From contig CP050901.1 in assembly GCA_050916095.1 (NCBI GenBank), forward strand, positions 744,001 to 808,000: DNA of 64,000 bases, written 5' to 3'. The translations under genes and the position numbers were made by a program. The notes beneath the pieces were generated by a model. That model had not been told where the DNA came from. It made no database searches and saw only the letters and a program-made list of their open reading frames with translations. The DNA comes from JANPCX01 sp050916095. GTDB lineage: Bacteria > Pseudomonadota > Gammaproteobacteria > Burkholderiales > Burkholderiaceae_C. Numbering within the stretch: position 1 is the stretch's first letter; each line of letters opens with the position of its first letter. Of the stretch, positions 53,702 to 63,693 are shown one piece after another.

Positions 53702-54804
53702 GGTGCGGTGTGGTGCGTCACGGTTGGCGTGCTGCCTTGCTGTTGTTTGTAGCGACGACGTATCCACGCCATGGCGGGGCGCTCTACCAGCAGGGTCAGC
53801 ACAGTGGCCAGGAAGAGAGACAACACCAGTGCGACAAAAATAGAAGCCAGACTGGACCACCCGGCGGCTTGCAAGGGTCGCATGACCGCCCAGCCGATGT
53901 TTTCATGCACCAAGTACAAGGTGTAGGAAATGATGCCCAGCCCGAGCAACACGCGATTCCCAAGCCAAGGCAGGTGGCCGCTCGCAGCGCCCCACAACAC
54001 AGCGGTGAAGACCAACGCCAACACACCGATCCAGGGTGTGTGCACGATGCTGAGTAAGCCGATGGCGCATGCCATCACGACGAGGTCGGCTCGTTTTGTG
54101 GGGCTGCTTGATGCCGCACGCCCCGAGAGACGGTAGACCATGACACCGAGTGCAAACCAAGCGATGAAATTCAGGATGAGGTAGCGGCTGGCGATCCAGG
54201 GAAAGTCCACACGGAAGAACTCTGCGGCGATGAAATACGCCAGGCGCAAGGCCATGGCCGCCAAGAGCAACGCATGAACTCGGTGCAACCAGCCCAGCCG
54301 GTAAGCCAGAAACGCCCATGCGTAGAAGAGCAACTCGACTTCCAGCGTCCAGTACACACCGTCCACATGCGGCACATTGAAGAAGCTGTGCACCATGCTC
54401 AAGTTCGCCAGGGCTTGACTCCAGCCGACCTCTTTGCCGGGAAGCCCCAAGGCCAAAACGACACCGAAGGTGACTGCCACCGCCACCCAATAGGCAGGAA
54501 ACAAACGGCTGAAGCGCGACACCACAAAGTCCATGGGTTTTTTCGTTCGCTCCAAAGTCATGAAGATGACAAAACCACTGATCATAAAAAACAAGTTCAC
54601 CCCGAAATGCCCCAACGAGAACAGGTTGACGCCGTTGGTATTGCCCCAAGGCAGTATCAACATGGGTGGAGTGCTGTGCCCAAACAGCTCGTCGAACTTC
54701 GTGAAGTAGTGAAACAGCACGACAGCCATGGCAGCCAAGCCGCGCAAGGCATCCAGCTCGGCCAGACGGGCATGGGGCAGGTATTGTTTGGGGTTGGTTG
54801 TCAC
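53698..54804 (-). CDS. acyltransferase 3 family membrane protein (OafA-like)
   Basis: A 368-residue integral membrane O-acyltransferase. The family opening RLAELDALRGLAAMAVVLFHY holds the conserved His of the first segment; WTLEVELLFYAW is the second family motif (about residue 150), and about ten membrane helices follow. It would O-acetylate or O-succinylate lipid-linked or finished glycan. Its stop overlaps the ligase start. It is upstream of the ligase in the minus-strand operon, 18 nt downstream of the GT-C gene. Confidence 0.93.
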   Translation of the reverse strand: MTTNPKQYLPHARLAELDALRGLAAMAVVLFHYFTKFDELFGHSTPPMLILPWGNTNGVNLFSLGHFGVNLFFMISGFVIFMTLERTKKPMDFVVSRFSRLFPAYWVAVAVTFGVVLALGLPGKEVGWSQALANLSMVHSFFNVPHVDGVYWTLEVELLFYAWAFLAYRLGWLHRVHALLLAAMALRLAYFIAAEFFRVDFPWIASRYLILNFIAWFALGVMVYRLSGRAASSSPTKRADLVVMACAIGLLSIVHTPWIGVLALVFTAVLWGAASGHLPWLGNRVLLGLGIISYTLYLVHENIGWAVMRPLQAAGWSSLASIFVALVLSLFLATVLTLLVERPAMAWIRRRYKQQQGSTPTVTHHTAP

Positions 54805-54822
54805 AATGAAAATCAGATGCCG

Positions 54823-56439
54823 TTATCTCGAATTCGAGGGCTGGTCAGGGCGCAATGAAAAGAACTCGTAAGTCTCTATCTTTAGAACAGACTGGTAGTT
54901 TCGATGGATGAAATTGGTGAACTCTGGGGCGTAGTCAGACATCAATTGATCGTCTGAGGGCCAGTTGCGAACAACGACCCAGGCCACGCGCTTTTTCTCA
55001 AGCAAGTCCATGACCTCTTGCATCGTGCCTGATTCGTAGTTGCCCAGCATCAACACCTCGTAGCGGGTTGGGTTGGGAATATCAGCCAAGAAAAACAGCA
55101 ATGGTGCATGGGGTGTGATGAATACCTCTTCACCCGAGGCTTTGATGTGTTGCAGCTTGAGCAACACCTCGTTGAGTGCGTTGGCTGCGGTTACAGAGAC
55201 TTTGATGCCAGCCCGAGGGCTGTTGAGCAACGACTCCCGGACTCCCAGTGTCCAGAGTGTGTTGCGGATGCCTTGCTCGAACAAGGGTCGCGCCAGAACA
55301 AGAGCCGCAAACGCCATGACCACCGTGGCCGCAGTCCTTCCAAAATGGGTCTCAGAAAAAAAATGCACCCTGCTTGCAAGAACCATCATGGTGATGAAAC
55401 CAGCTGACATGTTGAACACCAAATGCCCGTAGTCGGGTCTTGGAAAATTACCCAAAAACGCAAACCCGCTGTACAGCACGATGAGCGCGTCAAAGGCGGC
55501 AGCGCGTTGCTGGTCGGTGGTGGGCACCCGGGCGCGCGCGTTCAGTCTGTCTTTGAACCACAGCAGACCCAAAGCCAAGTATGTGAATGGGATCAACGCG
55601 AGGAAAACCGTGCTGACTTGCAAGTTCACGTGAGGGAATCCTGGCCATACGGGCCAGAGATCAGGGTAGGGCAGCGCAGCGTCTTTGGCGAAGTCCGACA
55701 TGGGGATTTGCAGGATGTGCCTGTACATGGCCTCCAGCGAGTCGTTCCACCCCATCCAGATCAGAACGGGAAAGTTGGCTAAAAAAGTACCTGCGCAAAT
55801 TGCAGCCAGCACATACAGACGTTGTTGCCCCTTCTCGAACCAACAGAAAAAAACGAAGAGGGCAATGAAGGCATAGCCGCCGATGTTTTGTTTGAATAGC
55901 ACGGCCAAGCCCAGGCTCAAACCCGTTAAAAATGCTGTGCCCATCAACCTTTTCTTGGTCGTTGCCGACGGCGTTCTGATGGACAGGTCGATACCGATCG
56001 ACGCCAGCCACAAACCGATCAATGCAAAAAAGTGCGACAACCAGTTGTAGTTGGCGTGGTTGATGTTCTCCAAGGCGCTGGGTCCCCATATCAGGCTCAG
56101 CGCCGCTGCCGCCAAAGACGGCAGCGGATGCAAACGTCTTCTCGCAATGGCATAGATCAACACCGGAACGGTGCTTGCTATCCCCAACAGAACATAGCGC
56201 CCAACCAGCAAAGAGGGGCCAAATAAGTCGTAGAGCCCAGCATGAAGCAGAAATACGCCTGGCGTGATGAGCGTGAAGAAGTCTCGGTAAGGAAGCTCGC
56301 CGCCGAGGACCCGCATAGACAGTGACGCTATAAATCCTTCGTCGACCACGCTGAGGCCACGGTCGAAGAAGCGGCTCACCCAGTAGAGGCTGATGCCAGC
56401 CACCGCCGTCAGCAAAAAGCGGTCGAGGCGTTGGTTCAT
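54823..56439 (-). CDS. GT-C family membrane glycosyltransferase (PMT/ArnT-like)
   Basis: A 538-residue protein starting MNQRLDRFLLTAVAGISLYW, with the ATG overlapping the GtrA stop by 4 nt. The first periplasmic loop has the GT-C acidic motif VVDEGFIASLSMR (Asp-Glu at about 33-34) and LPYRDFFTLITPG, followed by about ten membrane segments and a soluble C-terminal domain (about 420-538). Enzymes of this fold use polyprenyl-phosphate sugars in the periplasm. With GtrA and the GT2 gene it forms a classic three-part glycosylation module. Confidence 0.87.
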   Translation of the reverse strand: MNQRLDRFLLTAVAGISLYWVSRFFDRGLSVVDEGFIASLSMRVLGGELPYRDFFTLITPGVFLLHAGLYDLFGPSLLVGRYVLLGIASTVPVLIYAIARRRLHPLPSLAAAALSLIWGPSALENINHANYNWLSHFFALIGLWLASIGIDLSIRTPSATTKKRLMGTAFLTGLSLGLAVLFKQNIGGYAFIALFVFFCWFEKGQQRLYVLAAICAGTFLANFPVLIWMGWNDSLEAMYRHILQIPMSDFAKDAALPYPDLWPVWPGFPHVNLQVSTVFLALIPFTYLALGLLWFKDRLNARARVPTTDQQRAAAFDALIVLYSGFAFLGNFPRPDYGHLVFNMSAGFITMMVLASRVHFFSETHFGRTAATVVMAFAALVLARPLFEQGIRNTLWTLGVRESLLNSPRAGIKVSVTAANALNEVLLKLQHIKASGEEVFITPHAPLLFFLADIPNPTRYEVLMLGNYESGTMQEVMDLLEKKRVAWVVVRNWPSDDQLMSDYAPEFTNFIHRNYQSVLKIETYEFFSLRPDQPSNSR

Positions 56440-56870
56440 TTGGAGCACTCGGTACGGAAGGCCCAAAGGCGGCTAAGAGCAAAAGAGGTGAGGGTGTAGG
56501 GCGGAACGCCCAAGGCTTGTGCCACGTAGCTGTTCATGCCCAAGCCGTGTATGCACAGCATGACCGTGAGTAAATTCATGAAGTAGGCCATGACCGCGAC
56601 GACCAAGAACCGAATGGCCGCAGGTGCGATGGCACCGCGGTGGTCAAACGTCCATCGGCGGTTGAGCGTGAAACTCATGCACAAACCGATGGCGTAACCG
56701 CAAGCGTTGGCGGCCAAGTCACCCAAGCCGCCGAAATACTTGAATGCATAGATGACGCTCAATCCCACCAAGGTGTTGACCACGCCGACACACAAGAACC
56801 GCAGGAGCTGGGGCCATGCCTTGGGTGCGCTGCGCGCTGCGTTCGGCGAGATTTTTGTCGGCGTGATCAT
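56436..56870 (-). CDS. GtrA family membrane protein
   Basis: A 144-residue protein with four hydrophobic segments. LRFLCVGVVNTLVGLSVIYA opens the GtrA domain, and the loop SFTLNRRWTFDH is characteristic. GtrA proteins are thought to flip a polyprenyl-phosphate sugar made by the adjacent GT2 enzyme (57863) for use by a GT-C transferase (54823). Both partners are adjacent, with 4-nt overlaps on either side. Confidence 0.93.
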   Translation of the reverse strand: MITPTKISPNAARSAPKAWPQLLRFLCVGVVNTLVGLSVIYAFKYFGGLGDLAANACGYAIGLCMSFTLNRRWTFDHRGAIAPAAIRFLVVAVMAYFMNLLTVMLCIHGLGMNSYVAQALGVPPYTLTSFALSRLWAFRTECSK

Positions 56871-57847
56871 GCGGATGCGTTCACCTTCGGTGAGTTCCCA
56901 ATGGCCAAGGCGCTGCGCTCAGCTTGCAGCACTTGGTGGATGCCGATGTGCAAAGGGGTGAGGCCATGACCATGAAGTGTTTTGATTGGATGCTCGCTGC
57001 GAAAGATCATTTGTGGCCGATAGACGGAACCCGCCGCTGAAGCACTGGTCACGATGCGCGGTGCGCGGCGCATCAAACGAGTGAAGATACCCAGTATCTC
57101 AGCCACTGTGGTGGCATGCTCCGATGCGATGATGTGATGCGCCACGTTGTCACGCATTTGGCGTGCCCCTTGCACCATGGCCCAGGCTGCGTCGTCCACA
57201 TGCAGGTAGTCGCGCTGGGTGCCCAGGGGCACATAAATGTGCAGGGGTTTGTTGCGAAGTAGCTGTCTGGCCAAGTGTGAAATCAGACCTTGTTGTTTGC
57301 CCCATGCCTGGCCTGGTCCATAGAGTGTGCTCAGTCGCCCGATGAATGCATGGCGACCGGCGTGTTCCAAGGGGCCTTGATTCCTCGCCCAAGCAATCAA
57401 TGCAGCCTCGTTGCCGAGCTTGGCGTGCCCATACGGCGTGGTGGGAGAGTCGCTGCTGCATTCGGAGATGGGTCGATCCAGGCACCCAGCGTAGACCGCC
57501 CCCGCTGAGCTGGCCAGGGCAATACGCCCCTGGCTGGCCCGCAAGGACGGCTCTGTGTTGATGGTGGCCAAGAGCGTATTGAATGCGGTGTTTTCGGCGA
57601 CGAAGTCTTCATCGCGGCTGTGCAAATTGCCTTGGCCCGCCGCCCAATAGATCGTCCAGCCTTGACCCGCCGCCAGCTGCTGCGCAAAACGTCGGGTTTC
57701 ACTTTGGATTTGGTCGCATAGCTGATTGCTTGACGACCACTGCCAGGGTTGTTTCAATGCAAAAGGAATTTGTCCTTCTTGTCGCAGTAAACGCGACAGG
57801 GCCGATCCCAGCAGGCCGCCTTGGCCAATCACCCAAACCTGGCTCAT
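56867..57847 (-). CDS. NAD-dependent epimerase/dehydratase family protein
   Basis: A 326-residue short-chain-type sugar enzyme. The Rossmann motif is VIGQGGLLGSALSRLL (residues 6-21). The catalytic Tyr-Lys pair would be in TTPYGHAKLGNEAA (about 131-144), with Ser in LASSAGAVYAG. It lies inside the GtrA/GT2 module, so it may modify the nucleotide sugar that is loaded onto the lipid carrier. The specific reaction is not known. Confidence 0.85.
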   Translation of the reverse strand: MSQVWVIGQGGLLGSALSRLLRQEGQIPFALKQPWQWSSSNQLCDQIQSETRRFAQQLAAGQGWTIYWAAGQGNLHSRDEDFVAENTAFNTLLATINTEPSLRASQGRIALASSAGAVYAGCLDRPISECSSDSPTTPYGHAKLGNEAALIAWARNQGPLEHAGRHAFIGRLSTLYGPGQAWGKQQGLISHLARQLLRNKPLHIYVPLGTQRDYLHVDDAAWAMVQGARQMRDNVAHHIIASEHATTVAEILGIFTRLMRRAPRIVTSASAAGSVYRPQMIFRSEHPIKTLHGHGLTPLHIGIHQVLQAERSALAIGNSPKVNASA

Positions 57848-57862
57848 GTTGAAGCGCCGGGC

Positions 57863-58855
57863 TCAGTGCTGCTCGTCCGGCGGCGCAGGGCACGTCGGCA
57901 CTGGGCTCACCACATAAAGCGGTTTACCCAAGACGATGCTCATCGTGACAGCCAGGTATTCGGCGATGATGCCCAGAGCCATCAATACCGCCCCATTGAA
58001 AAACGCGAGCGTCATCAGTAAGGATGCCCATCCCGGAACGGCTTGCGCTGAGAAGAAACGGCCGTGTAATGCATAGATCATCAGCAGCAGTGCCATGCCG
58101 ACAGACAGCCCACCCAATAGCGTGATCAAACGCAAGGGCCGGGTGCCCGTGGAAAGAAGCAGATTCCAAAAATGCCCCATTAACTTGAAATAAGAATAGC
58201 CCGAGGGTCGGTCCATTTCTTGGCGCAGTTGAATGGGGCAGTGGCTGACGCGTCCTGCCACCCAAAACAAGGCCACGTCTAGAAAAACACCGTTGCCGCA
58301 GTAAGCCGCCAAGGTTCGGGCAATGTCACCACGTACCAAGCGAAAACTGTTGAAGCGTCCCGCTTGTGGGTTGCCCAGCAATTTGCCAGCGATGCGCTTG
58401 GCGGTTGCGCTGAGCAGATTGCGTAGCCAACCGTGTGGGGGTGGGTTGCTGGGCCGCGCGTACACCACTTGCAGGTGTTGATCCAGTGCAACATCGAGCA
58501 TGGCACCGACGTCTGCAGGGTTCTGCTGCCCATCTTCGTCCAACGTGACAACCCAATCGCCCGTGGCGCTGGCCATTCCCGCCAGTGTGGCGGGGTGTTG
58601 ACCGCTGTTGCGGGTGAGCCAAACGGGGCGCACAAAAGCATGCTCGGCGGCCAGCGCTTCGATGACGCGGTCAGATCGGTCTGGTCCGCAGTCGTGAACA
58701 AGGATCAACTCCGACACCACAAAGGGCCGCCCCGTCGGCGTTACGTTTTCCTTGGTCCAGGGAATCACTTCGCGAGTTAACGCCGCCAAGGTCCTTTCAC
58801 CCCTGTACACGGGGATCACCAAAGACAGGCGAATGATGGACGTGGCCAACGACAT
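57863..58855 (-). CDS. polyprenyl-phosphate glycosyltransferase (GT2, ArnC/DPM-like)
   Basis: A 330-residue GT-A enzyme with start MSLATSIIRLSLVIPVYRG. The metal and donor sites are LILVHDCGPDRS and VTLDEDGQQNPAD, and two C-terminal membrane segments (about 235-260 and 275-300) are typical of ArnC/GtrB enzymes. It would load a sugar onto undecaprenyl phosphate, followed by GtrA and GT-C action. It is the first gene of the minus-strand operon that runs down to 45507, and is divergent from the gene at 58955 with a 99-nt gap. No promoter was recognised there. Confidence 0.92.
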   Translation of the reverse strand: MSLATSIIRLSLVIPVYRGERTLAALTREVIPWTKENVTPTGRPFVVSELILVHDCGPDRSDRVIEALAAEHAFVRPVWLTRNSGQHPATLAGMASATGDWVVTLDEDGQQNPADVGAMLDVALDQHLQVVYARPSNPPPHGWLRNLLSATAKRIAGKLLGNPQAGRFNSFRLVRGDIARTLAAYCGNGVFLDVALFWVAGRVSHCPIQLRQEMDRPSGYSYFKLMGHFWNLLLSTGTRPLRLITLLGGLSVGMALLLMIYALHGRFFSAQAVPGWASLLMTLAFFNGAVLMALGIIAEYLAVTMSIVLGKPLYVVSPVPTCPAPPDEQH

Positions 58856-58954
58856 GCAATTTTTGAATTGAAGATAGAGGCATGATACGCAGAACATGCC
58901 CTGCCTTAAACTGGTTCCCATCTCTCAAGCAGCGGCCTATGTAAATCTTTCACG

Positions 58955-60043
58955 ATGACAACCACTGATTCAAGCGCCGATGTGGTGTTTTTACCCGATT
59001 GGCGCGCCGGTAATCCGTATCAATTGCTGCTGGCTCAAGCGTTGGGAGCGCAGGGTGTGCGGGTGGGTTTTCATGCCATGCCCCGAGGGCTGTTTGCATT
59101 GAACCGTCTGCCAGCGCTTGTTCGCAACAACAAGACCTTGCACTTGCACTGGGTGAATGACCTGATCGCTCACCTTGTTTGGCCGCAGAACGCGGTCTTG
59201 CGCCGTCTCAAACGCTGGTGTTTGTGGATGGACGTGATGCTGATGCGTGCCCGAGGAACGCGCGTGGTGTGGACCGTTCACAACCTCGTGTCCCACGAAA
59301 GCCCAGACCCCACGGCGGAGGTGGCGGCTCGGCGTCTGTTGGCAGGTTGTTGTTCTCACCTCGTCGTGCACAGTGCCAGTGCGGTGCGTGAACTCGAAGC
59401 CGCGTGGGGCATGAACTTGTCGCAGCGGGCCAGCGTCGTGCCACACGGAAACTACGATGGTTGTTACCCCGTCGCTGATGGGCAGTCGAACGCATTGCGT
59501 GAACGTCTCGATGTACCGGCCGATGCACTTTGCATTCTCTTTTTCGGGGCTGTCCGCCGCTACAAAGGTGTTCTGGCCTTGGTGCGTGCCATGAGTAAGG
59601 TGCAACGCCAAGATCTGCGCCTCGTCATCGCGGGCAAACCCAACGAAGCCAGCTTGAAGGCAGAGCTAGAAAGTAGCGCTGCCGCCGACAAAAGAATCGT
59701 CTTGGCCTTGGAGTTCATTCCAGACGAGGCGGTGGCTTCTTTCTTTTCTCTTGCGCATGCGGTGGTAGTGCCTTTTGAGCGCACGCTGACCTCTGGTTCC
59801 GTGGTGTTGGCCATGACGATGGGCAAGGCCACACTGCTGCCCAACGAGGCCCGAGTGTTTGACTTGGCCAATCAAAATACATCCTTGTTTTTTGAATCGA
59901 TGGATGATCTTGCTGCCGTCATTGAGGTGTTAGACGCATCGGATTTGCACCAGCGAGGCCTGGGTGCGAGGGCCGTTGCCAATAGCCTGGCCTGGTCAGG
60001 CATTGCATCGGCCTTGAAGCAGGTTTATGCCGAACCTTGTTGA
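58955..60043 (+). CDS. glycosyltransferase (GT-B fold)
   Basis: A 362-residue glycosyltransferase, the only plus-strand gene in this region. The N-terminal VVFLPDWRAGNPYQLLLAQA and LHLHWVND match a subgroup acting in surface glycan synthesis; VWTVHNLVSHE and the C-terminal ILFFGAVRRYKG and FIPDEAVASFFSLAHAVVVP complete the GT4-like donor site. The 89 nt after it, up to a convergent gene, have no clear terminator. Donor and acceptor are unknown. Confidence 0.85.
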   Translation: MTTTDSSADVVFLPDWRAGNPYQLLLAQALGAQGVRVGFHAMPRGLFALNRLPALVRNNKTLHLHWVNDLIAHLVWPQNAVLRRLKRWCLWMDVMLMRARGTRVVWTVHNLVSHESPDPTAEVAARRLLAGCCSHLVVHSASAVRELEAAWGMNLSQRASVVPHGNYDGCYPVADGQSNALRERLDVPADALCILFFGAVRRYKGVLALVRAMSKVQRQDLRLVIAGKPNEASLKAELESSAAADKRIVLALEFIPDEAVASFFSLAHAVVVPFERTLTSGSVVLAMTMGKATLLPNEARVFDLANQNTSLFFESMDDLAAVIEVLDASDLHQRGLGARAVANSLAWSGIASALKQVYAEPC

Positions 60044-60132
60044 CATGACCCGAGCCCGCATCTCTCGTCAGGTCGCTTTCTTGGCCCCGGCAATGCCGCA
60101 TGAACCTTGACACCTCATAACCAGAGCGCGAT

Positions 60133-61086
60133 CTACTGGTAGCTGACCACCCACCGTTGCACGCGAAGCAGTTGATAGGCCACATGGAAGAAAGGCAGCT
60201 TCAGCGCACAGCGCAAACGCCACGCGGTGTTCACAAGCGCCGTGAGGTTCAGGCGAACCTTGTTGGAATGAAGTGCGGTGTTGACCCACTGAAGTCGCTG
60301 CGCGCTGTTGCTGCGCCATTGGGCATCGCTGGTTTCTGGAAAAAGATGGGCGTGTCGAAGTTCCAGCCATTCCAAATATCGGAGCCTGGATTCGTGCTTC
60401 TCTTTGCTCAACTTGCTGCCCGCACCGCTGATGTTTTGAGTGGACGATCGCCAACGCGCGCAGGCCTGGTTGCCAGCAACTGTTCTTATCCCGACACCCG
60501 CTGCCAAAGACAACCAGGTTGCATCGTCGGAGCACCATGCCAAGGGAAACGGTACAAACCCACCGTGGGCCTCAAGCAGGGATTTCTTGAAGACGTACTC
60601 GCAGGCGAAGCTCTCCACTTCTCCGGCCAGCCGAGCCGTCAGGTAGTCGATGGGCTTGAGCAGCGCGGGCCAAGGTGGGCATTCCTTGATGACTTCAGCA
60701 TTGGAATTGATTTTTCGGACGTTCACCCGCCACAGGCCCGTCCAGTCGGGTTGCTGCGAGATTGCTTGGCGCATGGTCGCGATGCACTCGGGTTCCAGCT
60801 CGTCGTCGTCGCCCATGAACCAGATCCACTCATGCGACGCCAATTGAACCGCACGGTTCCAGTGCGCACATAAGTTTGTCGCGCCGAGGTTGGTCTCAAA
60901 GCGCACGTAACGCAAATTAAGTCGATCTGAAAAGAGATCAACAATCGATGCCAAATCGTGAGGGCTGGCGTCATCCGCAAGAATCAATTCAAAGTCTTTG
61001 TCTGATTGCAGACTCAACGAACGCAGCGCCCGCTCAAGAAAATCAGGTTTAAAGCAGGGGATCACGACACTCACATGGCAAGCCAT
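60133..61086 (-). CDS. glycosyltransferase family 2 protein
   Basis: A 317-residue GT-A enzyme starting MACHVSVVIPCFKPDFLERA. It has FELILADDASPHD and the DxD-like WFMGDDDELEP (about 100-110). The start is chosen because the longer frame has no family sequence. It follows the Wzx gene by 85 nt and ends the minus-strand run. It probably adds one sugar to the unit flipped by Wzx. Confidence 0.9.
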   Translation of the reverse strand: MACHVSVVIPCFKPDFLERALRSLSLQSDKDFELILADDASPHDLASIVDLFSDRLNLRYVRFETNLGATNLCAHWNRAVQLASHEWIWFMGDDDELEPECIATMRQAISQQPDWTGLWRVNVRKINSNAEVIKECPPWPALLKPIDYLTARLAGEVESFACEYVFKKSLLEAHGGFVPFPLAWCSDDATWLSLAAGVGIRTVAGNQACARWRSSTQNISGAGSKLSKEKHESRLRYLEWLELRHAHLFPETSDAQWRSNSAQRLQWVNTALHSNKVRLNLTALVNTAWRLRCALKLPFFHVAYQLLRVQRWVVSYQ

Positions 61087-61171
61087 TGAGACAGCTCCGA
61101 GGGTGTTTTGTGGTCTGTGAGAACCGATACGAACATGTGCCTGAATCCTGCCGTTACGGGTCGATCCATGT

Positions 61172-62641
61172 TCATGGGGTGCCCGTGTAGCGTTTGGGTT
61201 TGATCGCTGCGAATAGCCTGCGCAGTTCACCGACCAGCGGGTGTTTGACAACAACCGCTGCAATCAAAAAGGCCGCGATGGAAGAGGCAACTGTCGCCAG
61301 CAAGGTGATCCATGGCGCGATGCCAAGGGAGTTCAATGCAAGCCGCGCTGCCAACGCACATAGGGCCGCAGTCGTGCATGCCACGGCGGTCGGGCCCAGC
61401 TCGGCCAACACGCTGCGGGTGGAAATGCCGCACAAATTTCGCGTGGACGCGCTCAGAAAGGCCAATCTCACCATGTGCGCTACCACCGACAAGACGGCGG
61501 CCGCCTCCAGGCTGTGAGCACAACCCAGCACCAAAGCGGCGACCAGGGCGACGCCGTAAATGGCGTTGACACGAAGCTGTGCGCCGGCAGCACCGCATGC
61601 CGTGAGCAGCGGGGCGCACAACATGAATGGTGCGTACATCAAGCCCTGTACTGCCCCGATTTGTAAGATCGGTACCGCTTCTATCCACTGCGCGCCAAAC
61701 AGCACGGGCACCAACTCCGGGGCCGTGATGCCCATCAATCCAAAGAACACCCATTGAACGGCGGCCATCATGACAATGGCGTGGCGGTAGCCGTCTGCGA
61801 CAGCATTGTTTCCGTGGCGGGCCGCCGCCAAAACGGGTGTGGCGACACGCACCACCGCCGAGGCAAAAAAATCATAGAAACCGGCATTGAGGCTGCTGGC
61901 TTTGCTGAGCACACCACCCGAGTGAAAACCAAGCGTGCCGCTGACGATGAAGTCCGGGCTGCGGTTGGCGATGCTCTCAACGATGCGGGCGACAGTCAGT
62001 GTGCCGCCAAAACGAAGCACGTGCCGCAGGTCATGCAGGCCTGGAACCATCAACACCGAGCGGGGGTTGCGAACAAACAGGATAACTACGGTGGTGGCGA
62101 TGCCAGCAACAGATCCCCATGCTGGACTTTGCGAACTCAAACCTGCCACGGCGCAGCCGACCGTGACAAGTGCGCTGACCACCACCGAGAGGGTTTGAAT
62201 CCAGAACAACACGTCGAAGCGCAGCGACTTGGTCAGTAGTGCCGTTGCGGTCGAGCCCAGTGGCACCAGCATGAAGTTCAAGCACAGCACATGCATCACG
62301 GTCGCCAGGTCGGGTTCTTTGTAGTGGTTTGCCAGTGGGTAGGCTGCGGCAAAAAGAACCGCTGCGGTAGCCCAGGCAAAACCCACAGTGACGGTGTAGG
62401 CCGCGCGCAGTTTTTCCGGCGAGATGTCTTTTTGGCTCACCACGTAGTCGGTGGTGCCAAACTCTCGCAAGATGGTGCCGATGGCCACAGCGGCAGCGGC
62501 CAGTGAAAACACACCGGTTTCTTCCGGGGTGAGCAGCCGCGCCAGGATGATGGAGGTGGTCAGCTGAACGACAAATGCCAAATAGCGCTGACCGAAAGAG
62601 TAAAACACGGCCCTGCGCGTGGAGGGCGCTGCCTGCGACAC
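61172..62641 (-). CDS. oligosaccharide flippase (Wzx-like, MOP superfamily)
   Basis: A 489-residue integral membrane protein with about 12 hydrophobic segments. RRAVFYSFGQRYLAFVVQL and ILARLLTPEETGVFSLA at the N-terminus are typical of Polysacc_synt/Wzx flippases. It moves lipid-linked repeat units across the inner membrane. It is translated 2 nt after the upstream GT2 stop. Confidence 0.92.
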   Translation of the reverse strand: MSQAAPSTRRAVFYSFGQRYLAFVVQLTTSIILARLLTPEETGVFSLAAAAVAIGTILREFGTTDYVVSQKDISPEKLRAAYTVTVGFAWATAAVLFAAAYPLANHYKEPDLATVMHVLCLNFMLVPLGSTATALLTKSLRFDVLFWIQTLSVVVSALVTVGCAVAGLSSQSPAWGSVAGIATTVVILFVRNPRSVLMVPGLHDLRHVLRFGGTLTVARIVESIANRSPDFIVSGTLGFHSGGVLSKASSLNAGFYDFFASAVVRVATPVLAAARHGNNAVADGYRHAIVMMAAVQWVFFGLMGITAPELVPVLFGAQWIEAVPILQIGAVQGLMYAPFMLCAPLLTACGAAGAQLRVNAIYGVALVAALVLGCAHSLEAAAVLSVVAHMVRLAFLSASTRNLCGISTRSVLAELGPTAVACTTAALCALAARLALNSLGIAPWITLLATVASSIAAFLIAAVVVKHPLVGELRRLFAAIKPKRYTGTP

Positions 62642-62643
62642 CG

Positions 62644-63636
62644 TTACGCCCCTCGACGAAGCAGTTTATTGACCACCACTTTGATGGGCACCCATGGCAT
62701 CAAGGCCAAGATCATGGGGTCCATCTTGATGATGTCGCCAAGCAACCGTCTGGAAATAGGGCGCCGGTGGCGCAGTCGGTGCAGGAGGTCACGCACCACG
62801 CCTTGCTGCAAGTTACGGATGGTGCTTTTGTTCGCGTCCAACAGGGTGGGGCTCATGGCGTAAAACTTACGCGCTGAGGTCCACACAAAAAGTTCGTTGC
62901 GCAGGCGCTGCAAAGAGCGTTCGGTGCCCCAGCCTGCGCCTTGGTAAATGTTGATGCCCTCGCCGTTGTCGCAGTCCACTTCGAACGAGAAAACGAACTT
63001 GGCCCCGAGTTCACCGAGATCCATCCAGAAAAAGAAGTCTTGTCCGTTGTAGAACTGCTCGCGAAAACGCAGTTGGGGGTACTTGTGAAAACGGTAAACG
63101 ACGGTGGAGGTTTGAATCACACCGCCGCCATCTTTGATGATGTGTTCAATCGGCGTGACACCCAGCGCGTAACTTCTCTTGGCACCCGCCACCGCCACAT
63201 GGTCTTCGGCTTTGAGCGCCTGAATGCGCTCAAAGTTGGTTTGCTCGGGGAAGTTGTAAGACCACCAGTCCGCAAAATAACCATCAAACCCTTGGTTGAG
63301 TGCCGCCACCGCGTTTTCAAGGTGTCCCGGACGCCATGAGTCGTCGGAATCCAAGAAAGCCACAAATTGAACGCCCGCTGGCACGTTGTCCAAGGCCTTG
63401 TTGCGTGCTGAACCTGCGCCGCCGTTTTTTTGCCGAATGATGGTGATCTGATTTTTCGGAATATCGCTGAGTTCATCGACCTCACTCTGGGCAGACACAG
63501 GCGATTCGTCATCCACCACCACCACGTGCACCTGCGACGCAATGCTCTGCGCAAAGATGGAGCGCAGCGCCACCCCGAGCAAGCCAGGTTTTCTTTGGAA
63601 GTGGGGAATGACAACAGCTATTTGTGCAGAACTCAT
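62644..63636 (-). CDS. glycosyltransferase family 2 protein
   Basis: A 330-residue GT-A enzyme; the start MSSAQIAVVIPHFQRKPG is chosen over a 13-codon upstream extension. Motifs include VHVVVVDDESPVS and FVAFLDSDDSW (DxD). The gene is followed by the flippase and preceded by an acetyltransferase-like gene, 57 nt upstream. It is likely to act on the same repeat unit. Confidence 0.9.
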   Translation of the reverse strand: MSSAQIAVVIPHFQRKPGLLGVALRSIFAQSIASQVHVVVVDDESPVSAQSEVDELSDIPKNQITIIRQKNGGAGSARNKALDNVPAGVQFVAFLDSDDSWRPGHLENAVAALNQGFDGYFADWWSYNFPEQTNFERIQALKAEDHVAVAGAKRSYALGVTPIEHIIKDGGGVIQTSTVVYRFHKYPQLRFREQFYNGQDFFFWMDLGELGAKFVFSFEVDCDNGEGINIYQGAGWGTERSLQRLRNELFVWTSARKFYAMSPTLLDANKSTIRNLQQGVVRDLLHRLRHRRPISRRLLGDIIKMDPMILALMPWVPIKVVVNKLLRRGA

Positions 63637-63693
63637 GGAGCCAATATTCAATTCAAGGGTGTTCGGTGTGACCAATACCGATCAACCACACAG

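Noticed and set aside
58856..58954. Divergent promoter between the GT2 and GT-B glycosyltransferase genes
   Set aside because: A promoter is expected there but no convincing -35/-10 pair could be read by eye.
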